Part shown: piece after piece, positions 1 through 7,501 of the stretch
How the letters are laid out: every line of letters starts with the position of its first letter
How positions within the stretch are numbered: position 1 is the first letter of the stretch
DNA from: Oribacterium sp. UBA5894
GTDB taxonomy: Bacteria; Bacillota; Clostridia; Lachnospirales; Lachnospiraceae
DNA length: 20,484 nucleotides
Assembly: GCA_002431355.1 (NCBI GenBank)
Contig: DJEQ01000085.1
Location: forward strand, 1 to 20,484
Direction of reading: 5' to 3'
Position numbers and translations under genes: made by a program
Notes under the pieces: model-generated
Told to the model about the DNA's origin: nothing
Databases searched by the model: none
The model's input: the letters and a program-made list of their open reading frames with translations, nothing else

Positions 1-24
1 GGTGCTAAGGAAAAATTCTCCAGA

Positions 25-143
25 GAGACGATGCCATGATATGCGCCTACGGCGCAGGCATCGTCGTTTGATTTTGCCACATACGTGGCAAAACGGCCTC
101 GCCGCCCGGGGGCATCCATGTGCCATGGGCACATGGATCAATT
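25..143 (-). repeat. Multi-hairpin palindromic element, copy 0 (inverted relative to the copies near 14819)
   Basis: Read on the minus strand this is the same element as the repeats at 14819-15069. Three palindromes are joined by conserved connectors. Stem A (114-124 with 128-138, 11 bp, 3-nt loop) has arms ATCCATGTGCC and GGCACATGGAT. Stem B (72-80 with 85-93, 9 bp, 4-nt loop) has arms TTTTGCCAC and GTGGCAAAA. Stem C has a 9-bp outer stem (27-35 with 57-65, GACGATGCC and GGCATCGTC) enclosing a small TGCGCC/GGCGCA hairpin. Compared with the other copies, stems A and B differ at several positions on both arms with pairing kept. It lies about 100 bp past the pfkB-type stop codon, in the same orientation as that gene. 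There is no T-tract, so it is not an ordinary terminator. Function unknown. Confidence 0.85.
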
Positions 144-239
144 CCAAGTGCTTCTAGAAGGTCCGATCTTGATTTTTGCACGTCCTCTTCGTGTGGCTTC
201 CATGGGCTGCCCTCCGGTCCCCGCGCTTCACTCCAGCAC

Positions 240-1343
240 TCATTTCCGCCGGATGTAGGCGCCACCCTCCTGGGCGACGACCTCGGAAGCAACCTGATTT
301 GCGAAGCGCAGGGTATGCTCCTCGTCCCAGCCGAGGGCAATTCCGGTGAGAACGGCGCCGCAGTGGGAATCCCCGGCGCCGATCGTGTCGACGACGGTGG
401 ACGGGACGGCAGGAAGGGTATGGATGCTTCCGCCTCGGGAGATCCAGAGGACTCCCTGGGCACCGCGCGTGACGATCACCAGGTTTTGTGTAGTTGCATG
501 AAGCGTCTGCGCAGCGGAGAGAAGAGGGCGATCCGAAAGGGCTGAAGCTGGAGCAGTGGAAACAGTGGGCGTGTGAGCATCGGAGTAGCCTGCAGGCGCA
601 TTGCGACATGCAGAAGTGCCTTTGCTTACAGGTGCATCCCACGTGACTGTGCGCTGATCCATAGTCGCCGATCTTTCTATAGACGAGAATGACGTAGTAT
701 CCATAGACACGGATGCGTGCTCGCCTGTAGGCACATCACTCAAGTGTGCTGCCGCCAGGGCGAGGGTTTCCTGCTCATTTAAGTGAAGAATCGGATGCAG
801 GGCGAACAGACGCGCCGTGCGTTCCGCTGCCACCGCGATGCCCCGTGGACCCGGGGCATAGACGATGGTCCCCGCGATCTCCGGATGCGCTTCCAGCCAG
901 GCGATGAGCTCCTCGCCCGTTGGCTCCTCGACCTCCAGTCCGCAGATATAGGTGTAATCGAAATGCTCTTCCGCGAAGTTTTTCATATAGTCTGCATGAA
1001 AGCTGTATTCGATGCCATGTACGGAGAGAAAGGTGCGCTCGCCGCTCTGCTCGACGAGACAGTAGCAGCAGCCATTCTCACTGTCCGGGACGGTGATGGG
1101 ACCGCGGAAGCCTGCATTGGCAAGATGTGCCCGCACGAAATCGCTGAATACCCCATGATCCCCCATCGGAGTCACAAACATGAGGTCGACATCGTAGGCC
1201 TTCGGGACCTGCGCGACATTATAGGCGCAGCCACCCATGGCGAAGCGCTGCGTGGGATGCATATCCTCGCCGGTTGTCGGCAGGTGATCAAGCCGAAGAA
1301 TGACATCCACACAGGTAGAGCCGATGATGAGAAGTCGTTTCAT
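240..1343 (-). CDS. PfkB-family (ribokinase-like) sugar/nucleoside kinase with an internal insertion
   Basis: A 367-residue cytoplasmic kinase expected to transfer phosphate from ATP to a sugar or nucleoside. The N-terminus (IIGSTCVDVILRLDHLP, then GGCAYNVA around 37-44) is the substrate-binding half of the family. The C-terminal signature DTIGAGDS (319-326) holds the catalytic base D325 and the anion hole. The start at 1343 has GGAGGA about 9 nt upstream; an in-frame ATG at 1373 lies before that ribosome site and is less likely. Residues about 203-270, between LNEQE and the NLVIVTRG strand, are a Ser/Thr/Ala-rich low-complexity insertion that the family normally lacks (members are usually near 300-330 residues). 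The gene faces away from the hydrolase/transporter genes across a long spacer. The substrate cannot be told from sequence; ribokinase, pseudouridine kinase or adenosine-kinase-like activities are all possible. Confidence 0.85.
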   Translation of the reverse strand: MKRLLIIGSTCVDVILRLDHLPTTGEDMHPTQRFAMGGCAYNVAQVPKAYDVDLMFVTPMGDHGVFSDFVRAHLANAGFRGPITVPDSENGCCYCLVEQSGERTFLSVHGIEYSFHADYMKNFAEEHFDYTYICGLEVEEPTGEELIAWLEAHPEIAGTIVYAPGPRGIAVAAERTARLFALHPILHLNEQETLALAAAHLSDVPTGEHASVSMDTTSFSSIERSATMDQRTVTWDAPVSKGTSACRNAPAGYSDAHTPTVSTAPASALSDRPLLSAAQTLHATTQNLVIVTRGAQGVLWISRGGSIHTLPAVPSTVVDTIGAGDSHCGAVLTGIALGWDEEHTLRFANQVASEVVAQEGGAYIRRK

Positions 1344-1456
1344 AGTTTTGTTTCCTCCAATCATAAGATTCATGGTTGATTTTCGCCGTAATCAGATCCA
1401 TCGCTGCTTTCATGGCAGAAGAGAGCATGTGCCCACTCTGCTATGGAAGCCACACA

Positions 1457-1578
1457 CTGAGAGCTGCATGCTTTCCAAAAGCCTGATATGCTTGCGTCCC
1501 GCCATGAAAGGCACACCCTGAGAACTGCATGCTTCCCAAAAAACCGATATGCTTGCGTCCCACCATGAAAGGCTTCCA
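1457..1578 (+). repeat. Two-copy 61-bp imperfect tandem repeat
   Basis: The block starting CTGAGAGCTGCATGCTTTCC at 1457 is repeated from 1518 as CTGAGAACTGCATGCTTCCC. Both copies continue with GATATGCTTGCGTCCC and then CCATGAAAGGC, giving a period of 61 bp with scattered substitutions. The motif GCCATGAAAG recurs near 1592 and, inverted, near 1408. There is no coding potential with a ribosome site. It resembles a decayed local duplication rather than a mobile element end. Confidence 0.75.
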
Positions 1579-1723
1579 GCATGCATTCCGCCATGAAAGC
1601 CTCGGGATGGGCTGGAATTTTTCAGTACACTTTACTATACTACATTTCATGAACAGAAATTGAGAGGAATTCAAGCTCTCCATGCTCTGAATCCGAAACA
1701 AATTAGTTCAAATTTGAATAAAC

Positions 1724-2055
1724 TATATACAAACAGGTCGTTTTGCAAATTGTGTATACGTTTTTTGGCCATTTTATGGCATTTAAGTGTTAAAAGTATA
1801 TACGCGAAGGCTCTTTTAGAAATCGTATATATAAAATCACCTGGTTTTTGATTTGAAATAAAGAATGCATATATACGATTTCTGAAAAGGAGGATTTGTA
1901 TATATGAAACACAGCCTGAAAGCTCCAAACTGCCTGAAATCGATATATACGATTTTTAAAAGGGCTACATTATATATATTGTCATAAAATGAACAGGCGA
2001 TGCAAAGGGAAATTCTATATACAGGAAGCCAATTTTAAAAATTGTATCTATTTTT
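1724..2055 (+). repeat. AT-rich array of five degenerate repeats with a 72-74 bp period
   Basis: TATATAC occurs at 1724, 1797, 1870, 1944 and 2016, giving intervals of 73, 73, 74 and 72 bp. About 25-29 bp after each is an opposite-facing partner (GTGTATACG, ATCGTATATAT, TTGTATATATG, TTATATATATTG, TTGTATCTATT). Each unit is therefore a loose dyad of TATATACGATTT against AAATCGTATATA. Two adjacent half-sites form a perfect 15-bp inverted repeat (1818-1832 with 1869-1883, arm AGAAATCGTATATAT). The sequence between motifs is not conserved. A 73-bp step is close to seven helical turns. It could be a set of binding sites for a regulator, or an old degenerate tandem duplication. Confidence 0.6.
1904..1987 (+). 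CDS. Possible small protein or leader peptide, 27 residues
   Basis: A short frame begins at ATG 1904 behind a near-perfect Shine-Dalgarno (AAAAGGAGGA, 1885-1894, about 10 nt spacing) and ends at TAA 1985-1987. The peptide begins MKHSLKAPNC and ends in a hydrophobic stretch (LYILS). It is lysine/arginine-rich with a central YTIFKR segment. It lies inside the AT-rich array and ends about 180 bp before the M20 hydrolase. The strong ribosome site is the main evidence. There is no homology that I recognise, and in AT-rich DNA such a frame can arise by chance. It could be a leader peptide for the hydrolase genes, a small cationic peptide, or non-functional. Confidence 0.35.
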   Translation: MKHSLKAPNCLKSIYTIFKRATLYILS

Positions 2056-2170
2056 CATCAGGAGAAACCTTAGAAGTGCTATGGTGATAGATATAGGTAA
2101 CTTGCTACTTGCTTTCCCGGGCCCGTAAAATCAAGGCTTTTCCAAACTTTCCAAAGAAGAACAGAGAGAA

Positions 2171-3586
2171 ATGAGAGAAAACGTAACGGAAGAAATAACA
2201 ATAGAAACAACCAAAGAAATAACAAAAGAAATAGCAAAAGACATGAAAGAAGATATGACAGAAGAAAAGAATCCGATCTATCAGAAATTCGCAGAAGAGG
2301 CCGCGGCCATGCAGCCACGCTCGGTGGCGCTTCGGCGGGATCTTCACAAGTACCCGGAGACGGGCTGGCTTGAAATGCGGACGACGGTGCATATCGTTCG
2401 GCGGCTCCGGGAACTCGGCTATCAGATTCTGACCGGCCGAGAGGTCTGTCTCGCCGAAGCACGTCTCGGCCTTCCGGATGCTGAAACGCTGCACGCTCAC
2501 GCGAAAACGGTTCTTCAGCAGGGCGTGCGCGAAGAGGAGCTCACACCCGAGCTTCGGGAAGGCTTCACCGGCGCCATTGGAATCCTTGACTGCGGACCAG
2601 GACCAGTGATTGCGCTTCGTTTTGATATCGATGCGCTTGGTATGGTCGAGTGTCCAGACGAAAGCCATCGCCCGACACGTGAGGGCTTCGCCAGTGTCAA
2701 TGCAGGCATGATGCACGCCTGTGGCCATGACGCGCACATTACCATCGGACTCGGTACGGCGGAGCTCCTCATGAAGCACCGCGCGGAACTTCATGGGAAA
2801 ATCAAGCTCATTTTTCAGCCAGGAGAAGAGGGTGGTCGTGGAGCAGCCCCCATCGTGGCACACGGTCACCTCGATGATGTCGATTACCTGATCGGCAACC
2901 ACATTGCCCCGACGGGTGCGCTGGATGATGGAGACATTACCCCAGGTACCTATGGTTCCCTTGCAAACACGAAATATGACGTCTACTATCGCGGCGTCGC
3001 GGCGCATGCCGGTGGCTTCCCAGAGCGTGGTCGGAATGCGCTCCTTGCGGCCGCGCAGGCAAGCCTCGGCCTCTATGCGATTCCACGGCATTCCGATGGC
3101 GTTACGCGGGTCAATGTGGGCACCCTCCAGGCGGGGACGGGCCGAAATGTGATTCCAGACCGTGCGAAGATGGAAATCGAGGTGCGCGGTGAGACCACTG
3201 AGATCAATGAATACATGATGCGTGAAGCCGAACAGATCTGTCGGGGCGCAGCGGCCATGCAGGGCTGTAGCTGCGAGATGAGGATCGAGGGCCGCGGCGA
3301 GTCGCAGCAGAGTGATGAGGCGCTGTGGCAGCGGATTGCCGCGCTTGTGAAGCGGGCTCTGCCGCAGTATACCGTGAGCTCCACGCCGAACGCGAAAAAC
3401 TGGGGATCCGAGGACATTTCCCTCATGATGAACCGCGTACAGAGCCACGGTGGACAGGCCACCTATATGCGGACCATGACGGACATGGCAAGCGAGCAGC
3501 ATACAGTCCGCTTTGATTTCGATGAGCGGGTGCTTGCGCTCGGCATTACCCTGTTCACGTCCATCGTGTATGACCTCTGTGGGTAG
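2171..3586 (+). CDS. M20-family metallohydrolase (amidohydrolase/aminoacylase, AbgB/HmrA-like group)
   Basis: A 471-residue cytoplasmic hydrolase of the M20D group, whose members cleave N-acyl or aminoacyl amide bonds with a two-metal centre. Metal-site motifs are visible: MMHACGHDAH (180-189, with H182, C184, H186 and D187) and IFQPGEEGG (214-222, with the catalytic/metal glutamates), followed by GNHIAP (242-247). The segment from TGREVC to GFTGAIGILD is typical of the clostridial AbgB-like branch. Residues 1-33 form a Glu/Lys/Thr-rich low-complexity extension (TEEITIETTKEITKEIAKD) built from short imperfect purine-rich DNA repeats. Similar proteins normally begin near NPIYQKF, so a later in-frame ATG (2243 or 2255) is possible, but no candidate start has a strong ribosome site. 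It precedes the deaminase-like gene on the same strand and is probably co-transcribed with it. Substrate unknown. Confidence 0.85.
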   Translation: MRENVTEEITIETTKEITKEIAKDMKEDMTEEKNPIYQKFAEEAAAMQPRSVALRRDLHKYPETGWLEMRTTVHIVRRLRELGYQILTGREVCLAEARLGLPDAETLHAHAKTVLQQGVREEELTPELREGFTGAIGILDCGPGPVIALRFDIDALGMVECPDESHRPTREGFASVNAGMMHACGHDAHITIGLGTAELLMKHRAELHGKIKLIFQPGEEGGRGAAPIVAHGHLDDVDYLIGNHIAPTGALDDGDITPGTYGSLANTKYDVYYRGVAAHAGGFPERGRNALLAAAQASLGLYAIPRHSDGVTRVNVGTLQAGTGRNVIPDRAKMEIEVRGETTEINEYMMREAEQICRGAAAMQGCSCEMRIEGRGESQQSDEALWQRIAALVKRALPQYTVSSTPNAKNWGSEDISLMMNRVQSHGGQATYMRTMTDMASEQHTVRFDFDERVLALGITLFTSIVYDLCG

Positions 3587-3656
3587 GAAGAAGACGATCC
3601 GGCTCTGAATTACCTGCGATCTGCGCTGGTATGACCTCTGTGGGTAGGAAGAAGAC
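3568..3656 (+). repeat. 28-bp exact direct repeat at the stop codon of the M20 gene
   Basis: The 28 bases at 3568-3595, covering the last codons, the stop and the following GGAAGAAGAC, recur exactly at 3629-3656, 61 bp downstream. The 33-bp spacer between them is not duplicated. The second copy reproduces the codons for the final residues YDLCG and the stop, but no reading frame uses it. This is a recent local duplication in the 118-bp gap before the next gene. Confidence 0.85.
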
Positions 3657-3704
3657 AAGCCAGGGACGACACGAAGCATGTACAGGAAGAAAAGAGGAAG
3701 TTCG

Positions 3705-5210
3705 ATGACAACATTGATTAAAAATGTAAGCATCCTGACCATGGATGACGAAGACCGCGTGCTGAAGCACGGCTGGATTCTCCTCGACGGCACGAAGATC
3801 GCCGCCCTCGGAGAGGGAGAACCGGTGCTTGACAATGGCACATCGGTGCTCGGAGAAGGCGAACCGGTGCTTGACAATGGCACATCGGTGCTCGACGAAG
3901 GAGAACCCTTTAGTGACGGCGCGTCAGCGCTGGGAGATGGAGAACCATCCCATTGCGATGGCGCTTCAGCTCTCCGCAATGGTGCATCGACCCTCCGCGA
4001 CAGCGTGACCCCACTCGACGCGGATACCGTTCTTGATGGAGAGGGTGGCATCGTCCTGCCGGGCTTCGTCAATACGCACTGCCATGTGTCGATGGTCCCG
4101 TTCCGTTCGATGGGCGATGACTGCCCCGACCGGCTTCGCCGCTTCCTGTTTCCGCTCGAGCTGGAGGCCATGACACCGGAGCTCGTCTACTGGGGCGCAC
4201 TCTATGGCATGGCCGAAATGTTGCTTTCCGGTACAACGACCTTCCTCGATATGTATTATTTCGAGGACCGGGTGGCCGAAGCCTGTGAAAAGGCCGGGCT
4301 TCGTGGCTACCTCGGGGAGACCTTGATCGGGCAGAAGACCTGTGACAGCCCGGACGAGCCCTACGGCGGCTTCGAGTACCAGAAGCGCTTTTTCGAAGAA
4401 TACGGCGGCGCACGGCATCCACGCATTCATCCGATCATTGCCCCACATGGCACGACGACGCTGTCTCCGGAAAAGCTCGCAGAGGCACATGCACTCGCCG
4501 TGCAGCACGATACAATTTTCACGCTCCATGCCTCAGAAATGGATTATGAAATGACGCATTTCCAGGAGATGGGGATGACGCCAACCGAATTTCTGGATTC
4601 CATCGGCGCCGTGGATGAGCATCTGCTGGCCGCACATTGTATTCATATGACCGAGCAGGATCTTCAGCTCCTGAAAATACGCGGCGCCGGGATCGCGCAC
4701 TGTATCTGCAGCAACACGAAGGCAGGGAAGGGCGTTGCGCCAATGGAGCGTGCCCGCCAGCTCGGCATTCCGTTTGGACTCGGTACGGACGGCCCGTCCT
4801 CTGGCAATACGCTTTCCATGTTTGATCAGATGCGCATGCTGCCGAACGCACAGAAAACCGCAAACCATGATCGCGCGCTCTTCCCTGCACGCACCATTGT
4901 ACGCGCTGCAACCCGCGGTGGGGCAGAGGTCCTGCATGGCAAGGACTATGGTTTTCTTGCACCAGGCATGGCGGCGGACCTTACACTCGTATCCACAGAG
5001 GCTGCGCATATGTTTCCAGTTTACAATCCATTTTCAGCGCTTGTGTATGCCGCACAGGCAGCCGACGTGGACACGGTATTTGCAAACGGCGAAATGCTCG
5101 TTCATCATGGACAGCTGACTCGCCTCGACCTCGCAGAGATCCGTGCCCATCTCCTCGAAGAGATGAAGCCATTTCAGGCTGCAGCCGAGAAATACCGGGA
5201 CATCATCTGA
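3705..5210 (+). CDS. Amidohydrolase-superfamily deaminase/chlorohydrolase (MTA/SAH deaminase, TrzN/AtzB type) with a repeat insertion
   Basis: A 501-residue cytoplasmic metal-dependent hydrolase of the branch that deaminates methylthioadenosine, adenosylhomocysteine, guanine or triazines. The metal and catalytic pattern is complete: HCH (H125, H127), APHG (H248), LHASE (H275, E278), AHCIHM (H311) and GTDGPSSGN (D362). The start at 3705 has AGAGGAAG in front; an ATG at 3678 in frame has a poorer site. Residues 36-104, in the N-terminal strand domain just before VLPGFVNTHCH, are an insertion of 13-14 residue repeats (GEGEPVLDNGTSVL twice, then DEGEPFSDGASAL, GDGEPSHCDGASAL and two partial units). 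Homologues have only a few residues there, so the barrel and active site should be unaffected. The gene follows the M20 hydrolase by 118 bp and precedes the ABC importer, suggesting a shared catabolic role. The exact substrate is unknown. Confidence 0.85.
   Translation: MTTLIKNVSILTMDDEDRVLKHGWILLDGTKIAALGEGEPVLDNGTSVLGEGEPVLDNGTSVLDEGEPFSDGASALGDGEPSHCDGASALRNGASTLRDSVTPLDADTVLDGEGGIVLPGFVNTHCHVSMVPFRSMGDDCPDRLRRFLFPLELEAMTPELVYWGALYGMAEMLLSGTTTFLDMYYFEDRVAEACEKAGLRGYLGETLIGQKTCDSPDEPYGGFEYQKRFFEEYGGARHPRIHPIIAPHGTTTLSPEKLAEAHALAVQHDTIFTLHASEMDYEMTHFQEMGMTPTEFLDSIGAVDEHLLAAHCIHMTEQDLQLLKIRGAGIAHCICSNTKAGKGVAPMERARQLGIPFGLGTDGPSSGNTLSMFDQMRMLPNAQKTANHDRALFPARTIVRAATRGGAEVLHGKDYGFLAPGMAADLTLVSTEAAHMFPVYNPFSALVYAAQAADVDTVFANGEMLVHHGQLTRLDLAEIRAHLLEEMKPFQAAAEKYRDII
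3810..4016 (+). repeat. In-frame 42-bp tandem repeat inside the deaminase-like gene
   Basis: Units at 3810-3851 and 3852-3893 differ at only two of 42 positions. They are followed by a 39-bp unit, another 42-bp unit and two 21-bp half-units with growing divergence. All unit lengths are multiples of three, so the frame is kept. The gradient from near-identical to divergent copies suggests that the left units are the most recent duplication and that copy number may vary between strains. Confidence 0.9.
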
Positions 5211-5268
5211 GAACCTTGCTTCGTTGTGTATCGACTCCGATCCAACTTCAATTTCTTTTATAAAAGGT

Positions 5269-5297
5269 TTGAATACCGACGGCGGCTATGCTATAAA
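5269..5297 (+). promoter_or_regulatory. Promoter of the ABC importer operon
   Basis: TTGAAT at 5269-5274, a 17-bp spacer and TATAAA at 5292-5297, with TG one base before the -10 (extended -10). It lies 190 bp upstream of the first permease. The leader between about 5304 and 5470 has no riboswitch that I recognise and no uridine-rich terminator. This suggests that the importer can be transcribed independently of the two upstream hydrolases. Confidence 0.6.
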
Positions 5298-5488
5298 TAG
5301 CTTTGGTTTAAAAGTACCCCGTTTATGATCCACCCATTTTCAGGATTTCAGATCGAGGCTCGGCACAGAGCACGGCAGTAGTTGCAGGACAACGATGTGT
5401 TTTCTCGTAGCTCAGCCCATCGGTATGTGCAGCTCTGATCGGAAGAAAGTCCATAGCGCCTTTCGAGGCAATTACTGGAGGGTAAATC

Positions 5489-6322
5489 GTGCAACTTTTT
5501 AAGAAAAACATCTGGCTCTTCATGATCCTGCCGGGCATTCTGTTCCTCGCCGTCTTCATGCTCATTCCGCTGTGCGCACTGCTGATTACAACGGTGATCC
5601 CGGATCAGGGAAACTTTTCTCTGTCGGCGTATGCCTCCATTCTGCAGAGCACCTATTTTCAGCAGGTCTTTCTCCGAAGCCTCAGGCTCAGTCTTCTCAG
5701 CACCTTCCTGTGTGCACTGCTCGGCTACCCGGCGGCCTACTACATCGCGAAGTTTGCGAAGAACAAGGGCATGCTGATGGCCTTCGCCGTCTTTCCTATG
5801 TTCACAAGCCCGGTCATCCGCTCCTTCAGCTGGATGGTCATCCTCGGAAAGAAGGGCATCGTCAATAAATTCCTTGTGGCCATCGGTCTGTTCGCGAAGC
5901 CACAGAGCCTTCTCTATAATGAATTTTCCATCACCATCGGTTTCATACAGCTCTTCCTCCCACTCATGATTCTGTCACTCATCGGCGTGATCGAGAGCAT
6001 CCCGGAGGATCTGACACTGGCGGCAGAGAGCCTCGGCTCAACGAAGCTTGGCAGCTTCCTGCGCGTGACCCTTCCGCTCAGTGTATCCGGTCTCGTAACC
6101 GGCTCTGTGCTCGTCTTCACTGGCTGCATTACCGCGTATACCACACCGCAGCTGCTCGGTGGCACCGATACCCGCGTGCTGTCCACCATGATTTATCAGT
6201 ACGTCATGAGCCTTGGAGACTGGGTCAATGCATCCGTCGTCGCGGTCATCATGATCCTGGTGACGATGCTTGTCTCCACGATTGTGAATGGTGTGAGCCG
6301 CAAGGTGAATCCGCTGGCTTAA
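5489..6322 (+). CDS. potB: ABC transporter permease, polyamine type (PotB-like)
   Basis: A 277-residue inner-membrane permease of the spermidine/putrescine (PotB/PotH) family. About six hydrophobic segments are visible, the first being IWLFMILPGILFLAVFMLIP near 8-27. The cytoplasmic EAA loop that docks the ATPase is AAESLGSTKLGSFLRVTLP (178-196). The start is GTG at 5489 with GGAGGG (5477-5482) 6 nt upstream. It is the first gene of a four-gene importer in the order B-A-D-C, whereas the classical order is A-B-C-D. The permease pair fixes the family, but iron, aminoethylphosphonate or other small cationic substrates use related permeases, so polyamine specificity is inferred only. Confidence 0.85.
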   Translation: MQLFKKNIWLFMILPGILFLAVFMLIPLCALLITTVIPDQGNFSLSAYASILQSTYFQQVFLRSLRLSLLSTFLCALLGYPAAYYIAKFAKNKGMLMAFAVFPMFTSPVIRSFSWMVILGKKGIVNKFLVAIGLFAKPQSLLYNEFSITIGFIQLFLPLMILSLIGVIESIPEDLTLAAESLGSTKLGSFLRVTLPLSVSGLVTGSVLVFTGCITAYTTPQLLGGTDTRVLSTMIYQYVMSLGDWVNASVVAVIMILVTMLVSTIVNGVSRKVNPLA

Positions 6323-6463
6323 AGAAGTTCTGGATACGATCAGGTAAGAGCGTGCAGGTCGTACGTGTCTTCCATTGGCATAAAGAAAAGAAGAAAGCTC
6401 CGGCTGTGATGAAAGCGATGAAGAGCATGTGCGCCGCAAGGCCATAAAATAGGAGGAATCCCC

Positions 6464-7501
6464 GTGTCATTACTTGAGTTACGAAATATTACTGCAGGAT
6501 ATGGAAAGAACATCATCCTGAAGGATCTGAATCTGAGCGTGGAGAAGGGAGAGCTGGTCAGCCTTCTCGGCTCCAGTGGCTGTGGAAAGACCACGACCCT
6601 CCGTCTCATTGCCGGCTTTTCCGAGCCGATGCAGGGCGAGTTTTATTTCAATGGACAGGATTACACCCACGTACCGCTCCATAAGCGGAACTTCGGCTTC
6701 GTGTTCCAGAGCTATGCACTGTTCCCACACATGAACATCTTTGAAAACGTGGCCTTCGGCCTTCGCCGTCGGAATCTGCCGGAGGCAGAGATCCAGGAGC
6801 GTGTCATGAAGATGCTGCATACCGTCGACCTCGATGGCTTCGAGAAGCGCCTTCCGAAGGAAATGTCCGGTGGACAGCGGCAGCGTGTGGCACTGGCCCG
6901 CGCCATGGTCATTGAGCCGGATCTCATGCTGTTTGATGAGCCGCTCAGTAACCTCGATGCGAAGCTTCGTGTGCAGATGCGGGTCGAGATTCGAAAGCTG
7001 CAGCAGGAGCTCGGCTTTACGGCCATTTATGTCACCCATGATCAGGAGGAGTGCTTCGCCATCAGTGACAAGGTCGCCATTATGAACCATGGCGTCATCG
7101 AGCAGCTGGACCGTCCAGAGGAGATTTATGCACATCCGAAGACGGAGTTCATTGCCCATTTCGTCGGCTTTGAAAACTTTCTGGAGCTGCAGCACCTGGA
7201 GGGAACGGGCTGGAAGGCGACCGATGGACGCCGACTGGACATCCTGCAGGAGGCAGCGGGACGAGAGACTGTACATGCCTGCATTCGTCCGGATGATATC
7301 CTGGTTGTAAGCGAAGCAGAGAAAGCTGAAAATACCATTCAGGGACGTGTCAGTGTCCGCACCTATCTCGGAAAGCGGATGCAGTACAATGTGGAAACCG
7401 CGCTTGGGGAGCTGATCGTCAATACCTCAAACGATCGCCTCTTTAACGTCGGAGAAAGCATCGCCCTTTCCCTTCCGGCAGGAAAGATCGTTTTAGTGTA
7501 A
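6464..7501 (+). CDS. potA: ABC transporter ATP-binding protein, polyamine type (PotA-like)
   Basis: A 345-residue ATPase that drives the importer. Walker A is GSSGCGKTT (36-44), the Q-loop is FVFQSYALFPH (Q82), the signature is MSGGQRQRVALARA (134-147), and Walker B is LMLFDEP (154-160), followed by the D-loop SNLDAKLR and the H-loop VTHDQEE. The C-terminal part (about 235-345) is the TOBE-type regulatory domain of the PotA/MalK/FbpC group. The start is GTG at 6464 behind AGGAGGA. It sits 141 bp after the first permease. All catalytic residues are present, so it should be active. Placing the ATPase second, between the permease and the binding protein, is a rearranged operon order. Confidence 0.92.
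   Translation: MSLLELRNITAGYGKNIILKDLNLSVEKGELVSLLGSSGCGKTTTLRLIAGFSEPMQGEFYFNGQDYTHVPLHKRNFGFVFQSYALFPHMNIFENVAFGLRRRNLPEAEIQERVMKMLHTVDLDGFEKRLPKEMSGGQRQRVALARAMVIEPDLMLFDEPLSNLDAKLRVQMRVEIRKLQQELGFTAIYVTHDQEECFAISDKVAIMNHGVIEQLDRPEEIYAHPKTEFIAHFVGFENFLELQHLEGTGWKATDGRRLDILQEAAGRETVHACIRPDDILVVSEAEKAENTIQGRVSVRTYLGKRMQYNVETALGELIVNTSNDRLFNVGESIALSLPAGKIVLV

Larger units (their letters stand above)
1344..2170. other. Long gene-poor spacer between divergent genes, with two repeat types
   Basis: About 830 bp between the kinase start and the M20 hydrolase start. The first part (about 1400-1620) has ordinary composition and carries a 61-bp tandem duplication plus several copies of GCCATGAAAG in both orientations. 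From about 1640 to 2060 the DNA becomes very AT-rich and holds a spaced array of TATATAC motifs. The only plausible coding unit seen is a 27-codon ORF at 1904-1987. Longer open frames here (for example 1660-1851 plus, 1671-1928 minus) lack ribosome sites and recognisable protein content. The spacer must contain the promoters of both flanking genes, but the many TATA-like strings prevent a confident choice. Confidence 0.6.

Noticed and set aside
120..545. Plus-strand frame over the kinase gene
   Set aside because: It is antisense to the conserved C-terminal part of the kinase (including DTIGAGDS) and runs into the palindromic element; no ribosome site.
1724..2055. Degenerate CRISPR array
   Set aside because: The spacing resembles a repeat-spacer pattern, but the repeated part is only 7-12 bp, partners vary, the units differ in length, and no cas genes are present.
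3568..3656. Two-repeat CRISPR (28-bp repeat, 33-bp spacer)
   Set aside because: The repeat is the coding end of the M20 gene with its stop codon, and there are only two copies and no cas genes. A local duplication explains it.
2105..4171. 688-codon open frame on the minus strand
   Set aside because: It lies antisense to the M20 hydrolase and the start of the deaminase-like gene. Its Ser/Pro-rich repeats are the reverse of the 42-bp coding repeat, it matches no family, and it has no ribosome site. It is a shadow frame of GC-rich coding DNA.
5300..5488. Riboswitch in the importer leader
   Set aside because: I looked for purine, ykkC-type guanidine and other common conserved cores and found none; only weak short stems are present and there is no terminator.
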